Positions 1 through 8,505 of a stretch of 46,013 nucleotides of DNA are shown in pieces. Each line of letters begins with the position of its first letter. The stretch's first letter is position 1. The stretch lies in NCBI GenBank assembly GCA_026397915.1, contig JAPLTX010000054.1, forward strand, positions 1-46,013, read 5' to 3'. A program made the translations under genes and the position numbers. The notes under the pieces are model-generated. The model saw only the letters and a list, made by a program, of their open reading frames with translations, did not search any database and was not told the origin of the DNA. This DNA is from Verrucomicrobiota bacterium (GTDB lineage: Bacteria; Verrucomicrobiota; Verrucomicrobiia; CAIQCK01).

Positions 1-411
1 ATAGGCTTCCTTCAAGTCGGGAATGGGCGCGTCCTGGCTCTGAGCGTTGTCATGGTTGCCACGCACGGGGTAGATCGGGATGCCGGTATTCGTGGCGTAG
101 TCGAAGACCGGCTGCATCGCCAGCTTCCAATTCAGAAACTGGATCGAATAGTTCCAAAGAGGGGAACCTGCTCCCAGTTCATCGCCGCAACACAAGTCGC
201 CGGCCACCAGCACCAGATCGGGTTTCAGAGTCAGCGAGGCTATCTTCTGCGCGATGATGGGCAACTCCTCGCTCACGCCCGTCGTGGTGTGGCCGCCTTC
301 ACCTTTCGTGTCGCCCATCATGACGAAAGACCAATCGGCTTGAAGCGCCGGCGCACACAGGAGAAATGCGGCCAGCCACATGACGGTTCTCAAAACCAGT
401 TGGGTGTTCAT
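1..411 (-). CDS. PEP-CTERM-type metallophosphoesterase, copy A (3' end beyond window)
   Basis: Partial gene read from ATG 411 to the window edge (137 codons seen). The N-terminus is a signal peptide (hydrophobic core VMWLAAFLLCAPALQA) followed by calcineurin-like phosphoesterase blocks: GDTKG, a VLVAGDL block and RGNHDN. It is a paralogue of the next two genes: the DWSF-x-M-x-GDT start of the mature domain, the PVFDY-T-NTGIPIYPVRGNHD block and the APIP-LK-AY block are all shared. It lies 12 bp after the stop of copy B, the same spacing as between copies C and B. The C-terminal half, including the GHxH block and any PEP-CTERM anchor, is outside the window. Family membership is clear; the substrate is unknown. 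Confidence 0.85.
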   Translation of the reverse strand, partial: MNTQLVLRTVMWLAAFLLCAPALQADWSFVMMGDTKGEGGHTTTGVSEELPIIAQKIASLTLKPDLVLVAGDLCCGDELGAGSPLWNYSIQFLNWKLAMQPVFDYATNTGIPIYPVRGNHDNAQSQDAPIPDLKEAY

Positions 412-423
412 GGCTGTCGAAGG

Positions 424-1548
424 TCAGCTTCTTCGCCGCACCCGGCAACGGCCGGCCATCACCGCGATCAAGGCCGGCGCGAGCAGAATGGCAGACGACG
501 CTTCGGGGACGGCCTGGTTCGGCGAGATCGAAGTGACATAGCTGGCGACGGCCCAACTGCTGTCGTTCGTGTTGAGCAGATAGTATTGGATCGTCATGGC
601 GTCGGCCTGCACCGTGGCCAGCGAGAAGCCGAAGAGGCTGTTGGTATAGAGCACCTCCACTCCCGGATCGTGCGTGTCACCGAGCGACTCCACAGGCGCT
701 CCGCCATTGCCCGCCATCAGTTGGATGATGGTGTCCCCGTAATCATTCGTGGTCCGCGCAACGGTTTCGTTGTGAACGTGGCCAGTCACGTAAAGCTGGA
801 GGCCGTTGGTGCCCAGCTCGTTCCAGAAATCCGTCCGGGTTTGTAGTCCGGCGGCATTGGAGCCGAAGAAATGCTCATCCGTCTCATGACCGGACGTCAT
901 GAAGAACGGCTCGTGGGCCATGAGAACCTTGTAGGGCGAGTTGATCTCCTGAAACTGCTGGGCGACCCACGCGCGGTCCAGTTCGTGGTATCCGTTCAGG
1001 CTTGGCGTCTGGTCGTAGTAAAAATACTGGTCGGCGGCGACGAAGGTGACGTTGTTGTGGGTAAAGGAGTAGGTGAAACCCTGCTGGTCACCGCTCGGAA
1101 CGGTGTTTGGCCCATTGCCCGGCACGTAGGCGCTGAAAGCGTCGTAGTAAGCCTGCTTCAAGGCGGCAATCGGCGCGCCCTCGCTGTCGTTGTTCTCGTG
1201 GTTGCCGCGCACGGTGTAGATCGGGATGCCCGTGCCCGTGCCGTAGTTGAAGACCGGCTCCATCGCCGCCTTCCAACTGACAAACTGTTGTGCGAAAGAA
1301 ACCTGAGAGGAAGTATTGGTGTCATTGCCGTTGCACAAGTCGCCGGCCACCAGCACCAGTTCGGGACTCAGCGTGGCGATCTTCTGCGCAATGGTGTTCA
1401 GGTAGGGGCTGACTCCATTGGTGGTGGTCGGGCCGTTACCCCGCGTGTCGCCCAGCATGGCGAAGGACCAGTCAGCCCGCAGCGACGACGCGCACAGGAG
1501 AATCGCTGACGCGCACACAACGACACTCGGAATCGGTTTCGTGTTCAC
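424..1548 (-). CDS. PEP-CTERM-anchored metallophosphoesterase, copy B
   Basis: Predicted exported calcineurin-like phosphoesterase of 374 aa. It has a signal peptide, then metal-site blocks GDTRG, GDLCNGND, GNHE, a histidine in MAHEPFF and GHVHNE. The C-terminus VPEASS, hydrophobic stretch and RRRS tail is a PEP-CTERM sorting signal, so the protein should be processed by an exosortase and sent to the envelope or matrix. GTG 1548 is preferred over an upstream in-frame TTG at 1557. It aligns with the ATG of copies A and C, leaves exactly 12 bp after the stop of copy C, and gives the same length as copy C (374 aa). No strong Shine-Dalgarno is visible, so translation is probably coupled to the gene before it. 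The substrate is unknown. Confidence 0.9.
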   Translation of the reverse strand: MNTKPIPSVVVCASAILLCASSLRADWSFAMLGDTRGNGPTTTNGVSPYLNTIAQKIATLSPELVLVAGDLCNGNDTNTSSQVSFAQQFVSWKAAMEPVFNYGTGTGIPIYTVRGNHENNDSEGAPIAALKQAYYDAFSAYVPGNGPNTVPSGDQQGFTYSFTHNNVTFVAADQYFYYDQTPSLNGYHELDRAWVAQQFQEINSPYKVLMAHEPFFMTSGHETDEHFFGSNAAGLQTRTDFWNELGTNGLQLYVTGHVHNETVARTTNDYGDTIIQLMAGNGGAPVESLGDTHDPGVEVLYTNSLFGFSLATVQADAMTIQYYLLNTNDSSWAVASYVTSISPNQAVPEASSAILLAPALIAVMAGRCRVRRRS

Positions 1549-1560
1549 GGCTATCAAGAG

Positions 1561-2685
1561 TCAATGTCTTCGCCGTCTTCGGAAACGGCCAGCCATCACC
1601 GCGATCACCGCCGGCGCGAGCAGGACGGCGGATGAAGCTTCAGGCACGACTTGGTTTGGCGCGATGTGGGTGACGTAGGTGTCCTTGGTCCAACTGTTGT
1701 CGCTGGTGTGGAGCGAGTAGTATTCGATCGTCATCTCGTCGGCCTTCACCGTGGCCATCGAAAAGCCGTAGAGGGCGTTGGTGTGAAGCAACTCTACTCC
1801 CGGATCAAGATCCACCGTGACTGGCCCCAGCGGCGCGCCGCCGTTGCCGGCCAGTAGCTGGATGATGGTGTCCCCGTAGTCGTTGGTGGTGCGGGCGACG
1901 GTTTCGTTGTGGAGATGGCCCGTCAGGTAAAGCTGGACGCCGGCCGTGCCCAAGTCGTTCCAGAAGTTGGTCCGGGTCTGGAATCCCTCGGCGTTGTCGC
2001 CGAAGAAATGCTCCGGTGTGTGCTGGCCCTGCGTCATGAAAATCGGCACGTGAGCCATGAAGACTTCGTAGGCCGAGTTCGCCTGCTGAAACTGCTGCGT
2101 GACCCACGCCCGGTCCAAGTCGTGGTATCCGTCCTGCCCTGGGGTCAGGTTGTAGTAAAAATACTGGTCGGCGCCGACGATGGTGACATTGTCGTGCGTG
2201 AAGGACCAGGTGAAACCGCGCTGGTCATTGGCTGCCCCATAGTTCGGACCGTTTAACGGCACATAGGCACTGAACGCGTCGTAGTAAGCCGCTTTCAATT
2301 CGGGGATGGGCGCCAGTTCACCGGTTTCGTTGTCATGGTTGCCGCGCACGGGATAGATCGGGATGCCCGTGTTCGAGGTGTAGTCGAAGACCGGATTCAT
2401 CGCGTGCTTCCAACTGGCATACTGTTGCGCGAACGACACGTGGGCGGACGTGTTGGTGTCATTGCCGTTGATCAAATCGCCCGCCACCAGCACCAGTTCG
2501 GGACTTAGCGAAGCGATCTTCTCGGCAATGGTGTGCAGGTAGGTGCTGACGCCGTTGGTGGTCGAACTATGCTCGCCGCGCGTGTCGCCCAACATGGCGA
2601 AAGACCAGTCCGCCCGAAGCAATGGCGCGCACAGGAGAAACGCGGACACACATATGATGACTCTCGGCATCAGTTTCGTGTTCAT
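1561..2685 (-). CDS. PEP-CTERM-anchored metallophosphoesterase, copy C (first of the tandem)
   Basis: First gene of the tandem in the direction of transcription, 374 aa. Signal peptide at about residues 1-25, GDTRG at 33-37, then GDLINGND, RGNHDN, AHVPIF and GHLHNE, which make up a full binuclear-metal phosphoesterase core. It ends with VPEASS, a hydrophobic segment and RRRRRH, a PEP-CTERM signal. ATG 2685 is chosen over a TTG two codons upstream because it matches the paralogues; AGGG lies about 8 bases before it. The 88-bp gap to the upstream propeller gene probably holds the promoter or a readthrough region. It differs from copy B by many scattered substitutions, so the duplication is not recent. 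Phosphatase activity is inferred from the family only. Confidence 0.9.
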   Translation of the reverse strand: MNTKLMPRVIICVSAFLLCAPLLRADWSFAMLGDTRGEHSSTTNGVSTYLHTIAEKIASLSPELVLVAGDLINGNDTNTSAHVSFAQQYASWKHAMNPVFDYTSNTGIPIYPVRGNHDNETGELAPIPELKAAYYDAFSAYVPLNGPNYGAANDQRGFTWSFTHDNVTIVGADQYFYYNLTPGQDGYHDLDRAWVTQQFQQANSAYEVFMAHVPIFMTQGQHTPEHFFGDNAEGFQTRTNFWNDLGTAGVQLYLTGHLHNETVARTTNDYGDTIIQLLAGNGGAPLGPVTVDLDPGVELLHTNALYGFSMATVKADEMTIEYYSLHTSDNSWTKDTYVTHIAPNQVVPEASSAVLLAPAVIAVMAGRFRRRRRH

Positions 2686-2774
2686 GGACAAAAACCCTAT
2701 TCCTTGACGAGCGCCAGACTACGCCGCACCCCGTGGTTGTTCCAGATAATTATCCCCGATCCAAAGCGCCGCTG

Positions 2775-3869
2775 TCATCGCAAACGCCGGCGACTCCGGC
2801 CCAACATCGTCGCCAAGCCGAGGGCTAGCAGCGTAATGCTCGAAGGCTCCGGGATCACCTCGCGCGAGAAGGAAACCGTCGAAAGACCGGGCAGGTTTAC
2901 GCCGCCCAGTTGCGTCAGCGTCACCCAATTGCTTCCGCCGTCGGTGGTGCGATAGATGGCCCCATGCAGCCCCAAGGATACCGCCCAAGCCTGCTGGGAA
3001 TCCACAGCGCTGATGCCCATGGTGTAGCATTGTGAACTGCTCCCATCCCAGCTCGCGCCGCCGTTGGTGGTCCGTTGGATCGTGTCGTCGGAGACCGCCC
3101 ACACCGTCGAGGCGTCCACGGCATACACATTGTTGCCGTCCAAGCCGCCGTGGTTCTGCTCCGTCCAATTGACGCCACCGTCGGTGGTGCCCAGCACACT
3201 CCATCTCATGGAGCCGACGTCTGCCCCCATCGCCCAAGCGGTGTCCGCATCCACCGCGGAGATACCGAGGACATGATCCAGAAGGCCGATGTCACCCCCG
3301 CTCTGCCGCGTCCAGTTCAAGCCACCATCGCCACTCTTCAGGATCGTCGCGTAACCGCCCGAAGGCCCTCCGGTCGCCCACACGTTGACGCCGTCGGGCG
3401 TATAGACGCCTTGGAGATGAACGCTCTCATAGCCGGTGGGAATCTGGTTTATCCAAGTGGCTCCGCCGTCGCCGCTGTGCAGGATCGTGCCGGAGCCAAC
3501 GGCCCAGACGTTATTATCCCCAAAGGTGGCGACCTTCAGCAACGAGGTGTCGGGCACTTGGGCCGCCGACCCTTTCCGATCCCATGTCAGGCCGCCGTCG
3601 GTCGTGTGGTAGATCGTTGCGTAGCCTGCATTCGCATCGCCCACCACCCAGGCCGTAAAAGGATCCACGGTGAACACGCCTCCCAGACTCGCATCAGCCA
3701 CCTGTCCAATTCCCTGGCGCGTCCAGGAAACCCCGCTGTCGGTGGATCGTAGGATCGTGCCGTAGCCGTCCCAGATGTTGCCTACCGTCCACCCGGCATA
3801 GTCCGCGCCCTCGCTGACCAGAGTGAACGCCAAGGTTGTTCCAATCACCACGTGCCGCAAAGTTCTCAT
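2775..3869 (-). CDS. PEP-CTERM BNR/Ycf48-like beta-propeller protein
   Basis: Secreted 364-aa protein built of repeated blades of the form ILRSTDSGVSWTRQ, IYHTTDGGLTWDRK, ILHSGDGGATWINQ, ILKSGDGGLNWTRQ, LGTTDGGVNWTEQ, IQRTTNGGASWDG and IYRTTDGGSNW. Each is a BNR/Asp-box-like blade (S/T-x-D-x-G-x-x-W), with the alternating AWVVG or VWAVG strands seen in Ycf48-type propellers. It has a signal peptide and ends IPEPSSITLLALGLATMLG followed by an arginine-rich tail, a PEP-CTERM signal. It is probably structural or ligand-binding; sialidase catalytic residues are not evident. It precedes the three metallophosphoesterases on the same strand, so the set may be co-expressed for export. The ligand is unknown. 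Confidence 0.88.
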   Translation of the reverse strand: MRTLRHVVIGTTLAFTLVSEGADYAGWTVGNIWDGYGTILRSTDSGVSWTRQGIGQVADASLGGVFTVDPFTAWVVGDANAGYATIYHTTDGGLTWDRKGSAAQVPDTSLLKVATFGDNNVWAVGSGTILHSGDGGATWINQIPTGYESVHLQGVYTPDGVNVWATGGPSGGYATILKSGDGGLNWTRQSGGDIGLLDHVLGISAVDADTAWAMGADVGSMRWSVLGTTDGGVNWTEQNHGGLDGNNVYAVDASTVWAVSDDTIQRTTNGGASWDGSSSQCYTMGISAVDSQQAWAVSLGLHGAIYRTTDGGSNWVTLTQLGGVNLPGLSTVSFSREVIPEPSSITLLALGLATMLGRSRRRLR

Positions 3870-3993
3870 AACGACTCACTCACTCGACACGGTGCGATTT
3901 TGAACAAGACCGCCCGGAATGTAAAGCCCGCGACATGTCACTCCATCTGGCTCGACGACGGCGGTGCGGTTGTTACATGATGCGGCCGCAAAC

Positions 3994-6339
3994 ATGAAAC
4001 ACGCTCTTCTGATTCTCATCGCCTTAATGCTCGCGCCGCTGGCCGCGCTGCACGCCGCTTCCAAAGCCGCCCCAGAGGTGCCGGCGGAACAAGTGCAATA
4101 CTCCGTCGGGTTGCTAGCCGAGCAGGGCATCATCCGCGCACCTGACTACTGGCTGGAGCATGTCGTCACGGGTGGGAAATGCGACGGCGCGAAGGTGGCT
4201 GCGTTGTTGGTGGAACTGGCGAAGGTGTTCAAGCCGGTGACGACGACGGAAGAGGCCATCGCGGTGATCGCGGAGCGCGGCGTCATCGGCCAGCCGCAGT
4301 ATTGGAGGAAGAGCGCGGTGGCGGGCGAGGTGTGCGCGGCCCTCAGCGTGGCGACGGTGTTGAACGGCGTCGCCAGCCGGCTGCCAACGCCGCCGCCGAA
4401 GTCGGTGAACGCGAAGCCACTGGAGGCAGTCACGACCGCGCAGTTGAGGGACGGCTACGACATCATCGTCGCCGGCGCAGGCACGGGCGGCGTAGGGGCC
4501 GCAGTCCAGGCGGCGCGGATGGGTCGCTCGGTGTTGCTGTTGGAGGAAACGGACTGGGTCGGCGGCCAGATGAACGCGGCGGCCGTCACCTCGATGGACG
4601 AGGGCCGGACGCTCTGCCGCGAGCGCGGACTTTACCGGGAGCTGTGCGGGCTGATCGCGGCGCATTACCGGCCGCTGGGCATCAACTGGGAAACCGCCTA
4701 CTGGCTGCGACACGTGTGCGTGGAGCCGCGCGTCGGGCAACGGTTGTTGCTAACGGTGCTGGGCGACGCTCGCGGCGCGGGCGTGCTCGACCTGTCGCTG
4801 CGCTCGCGGGTGACGAAGGTTTTGAAAGACGGCAACACCGTCACGGGTGCGGAGGTGGAGATTGTCACGGCGAAGGGCAAGGAGAAGCGCAGCATCAGGA
4901 GCGAGATTCTCATTGATGCCACCGAGTGGGGCGATGTCATCCCGCTTACCGGCGCGCGGTATCGCACGGGCAACTGCACCGACGACGCCATCAATCCAGC
5001 CCAGCGCGTGCAAGCCAACACCTGGACCGCCGTGGTGAAACAATATCCGCAAGGCGTGCCGCCGGAGTTGCTCATCACCCGCCCGCCGCCGGGCTACACG
5101 GACAAGGTTCACGCCGCGTTCGTGCGCTCGCTCGGCGACGGCGAGAAGATTGACATGAAGGCCAAGCCGTGGACTTGGGCCACCTTCATCGGCTACCGCG
5201 CCATGCCCGACAGTTCGCGCCCCGGCAACTCGCCGCCGATCACGCGCACGCACCTGAACTACAACAACGATTACTACTCGTCCGTCGCCGAAATCGAAAA
5301 CCCCGCGCAACGCCACGCCACCGATCGCGAGATGCGGCTCAAGACGCTGCAACTCCTCTACTACATCCAGAACACGCTCGGCAAAAGGGACTGGGCCGTC
5401 GCCAATGACGAAGGCTACGACACGCCCTACAACCGCGCGGAGATTGACGCGTGGATCAAAGACCGGCCCGACCTCGCACCGTATCGTGCCATCCTCTACC
5501 ACTTCTCCGTGATGCCCTACACGCGCGAAAGCCGGCGCATCATCGGCCTGCACACGCTCGTCGCGCGAGAGATCGAGCGGCATCCGGGCAAACCCACGCG
5601 CTTCCCGCACGCCGTCGCGCTGGGCGATTACGCGGTGGACCTGCACGGCTCGATGACGCCGAAGTATCTGGAGGCCGGCCTCGATCGCCCCGAAGACATC
5701 CCGACGGAGAAATTCGGCTCGCGCGGCGTCGGCCCGTTCCCGATTCCGTTCGAGTGTTTCATCCCCGAGAAAGTGGACGGCTTCCTGCCAGCGGAAAAGA
5801 ACATCTCACAGTCCCGCATGGCCAACGGCGCGACCCGCCTCCAGCCTCACACGATGCTCATGGGCCAAGCCGCGGGCGCCATCGCCGCGCTGGCTGTGCA
5901 ACGCCACATCCAGCCACGCCAGCTTGACCCCGTGCTCGTGCAACTGGCGTTGCTCAATGCCGGCGACGTGCTCTTCCTCACGCCGATCACCGACGTTCGC
6001 CGCGATAGCCCGAACTGGAAGCCCGTGCAACTCGTGCTCACACACGGCCTGTTGACGGATGAGAAAGGAAAGTTCAACCCGCGCGGTCGAATCACCGCCG
6101 CCGATCTCGCAACCATCATCGCAAAACTCTTTCCCTCAACCCCTGCGCCCGCTGCACAAGACGCGCCGGTCACAGGCGCTCGCTTCCTGCAAACACTCAC
6201 CAGCGCCATTGCGGCGTCGGACCGGCCGTTCACATTGAAGGTCGCGCTCAAAGACCCAGCTCAGCCCGTCACTCGCGCCGAAGCCGCGCAGGTCTTGGCG
6301 AAGTTTCTGGAGCAACGCGCCGAATCGCGGGTGAAGTGA
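3994..6339 (+). CDS. Secreted FAD-dependent oxidoreductase with SLH-like N- and C-terminal segments
   Basis: 781 aa from ATG 3994. That start gives a clean signal peptide (MKHALLILIALML...); an in-frame GTG at 3964 would put ten charged residues in front of it. Residues about 30-120 hold two repeats (LLAEQGII-x-PDYW and VIAERGVIGQPQYW). A dinucleotide-binding motif, DIIVAGAGTGGVGAA, begins at about residue 157, followed by ETDWVGGQMNAAAVTSMDEG, as in the FAD_oxidored family (PF12831). The C-terminal ~100 residues contain FNPRGRITAADLATIIAKL and a second VTRAEAAQVLAKFL half, which resemble S-layer homology repeats. It is divergent from the PEP-CTERM genes, with 124 bp between start codons. A role in oxidising a sugar or sugar derivative outside the cytoplasm is inferred; cofactor loading during export is an open question. 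Confidence 0.85.
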   Translation: MKHALLILIALMLAPLAALHAASKAAPEVPAEQVQYSVGLLAEQGIIRAPDYWLEHVVTGGKCDGAKVAALLVELAKVFKPVTTTEEAIAVIAERGVIGQPQYWRKSAVAGEVCAALSVATVLNGVASRLPTPPPKSVNAKPLEAVTTAQLRDGYDIIVAGAGTGGVGAAVQAARMGRSVLLLEETDWVGGQMNAAAVTSMDEGRTLCRERGLYRELCGLIAAHYRPLGINWETAYWLRHVCVEPRVGQRLLLTVLGDARGAGVLDLSLRSRVTKVLKDGNTVTGAEVEIVTAKGKEKRSIRSEILIDATEWGDVIPLTGARYRTGNCTDDAINPAQRVQANTWTAVVKQYPQGVPPELLITRPPPGYTDKVHAAFVRSLGDGEKIDMKAKPWTWATFIGYRAMPDSSRPGNSPPITRTHLNYNNDYYSSVAEIENPAQRHATDREMRLKTLQLLYYIQNTLGKRDWAVANDEGYDTPYNRAEIDAWIKDRPDLAPYRAILYHFSVMPYTRESRRIIGLHTLVAREIERHPGKPTRFPHAVALGDYAVDLHGSMTPKYLEAGLDRPEDIPTEKFGSRGVGPFPIPFECFIPEKVDGFLPAEKNISQSRMANGATRLQPHTMLMGQAAGAIAALAVQRHIQPRQLDPVLVQLALLNAGDVLFLTPITDVRRDSPNWKPVQLVLTHGLLTDEKGKFNPRGRITAADLATIIAKLFPSTPAPAAQDAPVTGARFLQTLTSAIAASDRPFTLKVALKDPAQPVTRAEAAQVLAKFLEQRAESRVK

Positions 6340-6353
6340 AGTTGTCCCGCGGC

Positions 6354-6415
6354 GCGAGTTTCCAAACTCGCCCGGCGCTGGAGATTCAAGAACGGGCGAG
6401 TTCGGAAACTCGCCC
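6354..6415. repeat. Pair of REP-like hairpins between convergent genes
   Basis: Two related palindromes lie in the 102-bp gap between the convergent genes ending at 6339 and 6442. The first is GCGAGTTT-CC-AAACTCGC (6354-6371) and the second is GGGCGAGTT-CGGA-AACTCGCCC (6394-6415). Each is a strong stem with a very short loop, and both share the core GCGAGTT/AACTCGC. They could act as a bidirectional terminator, although no T-rich tail follows, or be a dispersed REP/BIME-type repeat. Confidence 0.7.
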
Positions 6416-6441
6416 CACATACGAAAACACGGCTTTCCCCG

Positions 6442-7047
6442 TCACTGCATGGCGGCCTTGTTCATGGATTTGAGCGCCCGCAATTGCTGCACGTGGAATT
6501 CCCGGCGCTCGGGGTTGTCGTCGCGTTGCATGTGTTCTTTCACATGGTCCATGGTCGCCTGAATGCCGCCGTGCCGTTCCGCATACGACTCCATGTTCAT
6601 CGCGCGGCCATTGGGAAACACCACATGCCAGCGGCCCTCGCTGTCGCGCATCGCGGTGGTCTTCTCAGGCGGGTTCGGCCACGATCCCTGGTTGTTGCCT
6701 TTGCCCTGCTGCTGCGGCGCCTCAACTACAGGACGGGGTGGCGCAGCCATGACATTCGCCACGCGCAGCGTCACGATGTCCTTGCCATCCGTCAACGTCA
6801 CGTTGCGATGCGCGTAATCTATATCCAACACGATGATGTGGCCTGGCAAGGAATCACCCTCTCTCACAAATCGAAGCATCACCCCGGGCCGCTCGATGCT
6901 GGCTTGCTCGTGGACTCCCTGGCGCATGACGCCCGTCACGCGCATGTCGGCGGCCCACTGTGGCACATCCTTATTGTTCTTCGCGTCCTGCGCCCAGAGC
7001 GCCGGCATCACCACGCATAACAGCAACATCAGTTTTTTCACGCCCAT
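6442..7047 (-). CDS. Secreted hypothetical protein, 201 aa
   Basis: No family recognised. ATG 7047 is supported by AGAGGA six bases upstream and by the signal peptide it opens (MGVKKLMLLLCVVMPALWAQ); an extension to 7113 would add a non-signal leader. The mature protein begins DAKNNKDVPQWAADMRVTGVMRQG. It has a beta-rich central part (PGHIIVLDIDYAHRNVTLTDGKDIVTLRV), a Pro/Gln-rich linker (PQQQGKGNNQG) and a charged helical C-terminus. The middle part resembles the small pilus-assembly-like or secretin-adjacent beta domains seen in other bacteria, but this is only an impression. It sits alone between two palindromic repeats and converges with the FAD oxidoreductase gene. Confidence 0.75.
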   Translation of the reverse strand: MGVKKLMLLLCVVMPALWAQDAKNNKDVPQWAADMRVTGVMRQGVHEQASIERPGVMLRFVREGDSLPGHIIVLDIDYAHRNVTLTDGKDIVTLRVANVMAAPPRPVVEAPQQQGKGNNQGSWPNPPEKTTAMRDSEGRWHVVFPNGRAMNMESYAERHGGIQATMDHVKEHMQRDDNPERREFHVQQLRALKSMNKAAMQ

Positions 7048-7118
7048 AATTCCTCTGATTTCGCACGGCGTTTTACTCGAAACCGACGCGAAAGCAAGCC
7101 TGCGCTGATACAACCTTG

Positions 7119-7213
7119 GTTGTAGAGTCGGCCATCTCGGCCGACGAAGTCATTTTACACAACGTCGTGTCAAAACCCTGCAACATTGCGGCCGGGACGG
7201 CCACCACTACAAC
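7119..7213. repeat. MITE-like palindromic element, copy 1
   Basis: A 95-bp element whose ends are imperfect inverted repeats of about 27 bp starting GTTGTAG. The left end reads GTTGTAGAGTCGGCCATCTC and the right end, on the other strand, GTTGTAGTGGTGGCCGTCCC. The centre contains a smaller palindrome, ACAC-AACGTC-GTGT. It abuts the stop codon of the Gfo/Idh gene (stop at 7214) and lies upstream of the 201-aa gene. A second copy is at 24754-24853. It has no coding capacity. Confidence 0.8.
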
Positions 7214-8281
7214 TCACTTCAACACTTCCGCCAACGTCACTTCGCGCTTCTCGGCCAGCGACCGTTTGCCGGCTTCGAGCACGGCGATGACTTCGACTTC
7301 CTCCTCGATTGGCACGCTCTCCTTCTTTGTGCGCACCAGTTCGATGAACTTCTGCAACAGATACCAGTAAAGGTCGGCGAGGTTCGGCGTCAGTGTGCGC
7401 CAACCTTTGGTGCCGTAGAGGTTGATCTGGTAGCCGGCGCGCATCCATTCCTTCTCGGCCACCATCAACATCAGGTCGCGGCCATTCTCAAACCGCACGC
7501 GAACGATGTTGCGGCCCGGCTGGCCGACGTTGAGGCACGAGACCGCGCCGCGGCCGAGGACCGCGTAGGCCATCTCCAGCGCGTGAATGCCGTAATAGAC
7601 CAGCTCGTTGCCGCAGATGGTCGTTGCGAGATTGATATTACCGAGCGACGGCACTTCCTTGGCCAGCGCTAGCACGTCCGGCACGAACCGCAGCGAGCTG
7701 GCCGACATGAACGGCGTGCCCGCCTTGCGCGCGACCTCGGCGATCTCCTTCGCCTGTTTCGCGGTCATCGCCAGTGGCTTGTCGCAGAACGTCGGCACGC
7801 CCTTGCGTAACGGCGTGAGTGCGTATTTCCAATGCTCACCGGTGCCGTCGTCCGGAATGGCCACCGCATCCACGCCATCGGAGCATTCATCGGCGCTATC
7901 GCAAACTTTCGCGATGCCGCACACGTCCGCGAGCTTCTCCGCCGCCGATTTCACAGGATCCCAAATCTTCACCACCTGCACGTTCTCGATACGCTTCTTC
8001 GACGCCACGAACGTCCCCACGAACCCTTTGCGCTTGGCCTCGTCGAAGCCGTTGCAGCAAGTGGAGAACGCCGTGCCGTGGTTCGATCCCTGCACGCGCT
8101 CCGCGCCCATGTAGCCGTAAGTCGCCGCCGAGATGAGGCCGAGCCTGAGCTTCGGAAGCTCCGCCGCGCCAAGAATGGACGGCAGACCCAGCGGCGAAGC
8201 GAGCGCGCTGGCGATAACGGCGGTGGAGGATTGTTTCAAGAAAGTCCGGCGAGAGGTGCGGCTATCAGCATTTTGGTTCAT
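7214..8281 (-). CDS. Tat-exported Gfo/Idh/MocA-family oxidoreductase
   Basis: 355 aa. The Tat signal contains SRRTFLKQ followed by a hydrophobic stretch ending in LGAAEL, so the protein is probably exported folded with bound NAD(P). The family pattern follows: an N-terminal Rossmann part (LRLGLISAATYGYMG), VDAVAIPDDGTGEHWKYALTPLRKGVPTFCDKPLAM, where CDKP takes the place of the usual EKP motif, then the alpha/beta C-terminal domain. ATG 8281 is chosen because AAGGAG lies six bases upstream; an in-frame ATG at 8296 would place that site inside the gene. Such enzymes oxidise or reduce sugars and inositols; the substrate is unknown. The TIM-barrel and AKR-like genes at 9739-11650 lie beyond the SIR2 gene on the same strand. 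Confidence 0.88.
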   Translation of the reverse strand: MNQNADSRTSRRTFLKQSSTAVIASALASPLGLPSILGAAELPKLRLGLISAATYGYMGAERVQGSNHGTAFSTCCNGFDEAKRKGFVGTFVASKKRIENVQVVKIWDPVKSAAEKLADVCGIAKVCDSADECSDGVDAVAIPDDGTGEHWKYALTPLRKGVPTFCDKPLAMTAKQAKEIAEVARKAGTPFMSASSLRFVPDVLALAKEVPSLGNINLATTICGNELVYYGIHALEMAYAVLGRGAVSCLNVGQPGRNIVRVRFENGRDLMLMVAEKEWMRAGYQINLYGTKGWRTLTPNLADLYWYLLQKFIELVRTKKESVPIEEEVEVIAVLEAGKRSLAEKREVTLAEVLK

Positions 8282-8492
8282 CGTGCTCCTTATCATAACG
8301 CGGTTGCGGCGAATAAGTTGCCGTCCATCTTGCCGCCACCATTACCAGAGAGCAAGCGTTTGGATTCATGAAAGCTGAAGAACCCAATGTCGGCGGGCTA
8401 CCCGCGCCCCGTTGTCGGAACAACCACGAAACACCGGCAGGAAGGCTTCCCAACCGCTGCACCGGACGCTAGAATATGTGCGTCACTGATTT

Positions 8493-8498
8493 AAGGAG
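8493..8498 (+). promoter_or_regulatory. Shine-Dalgarno site fixing the GTG start of the SIR2 gene
   Basis: AAGGAG with seven bases to GTG 8506. The alternative ATG at 8476 has no such site and would put this sequence inside the coding region. Confidence 0.75.
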
Positions 8499-8505
8499 TT
8501 CTCGC

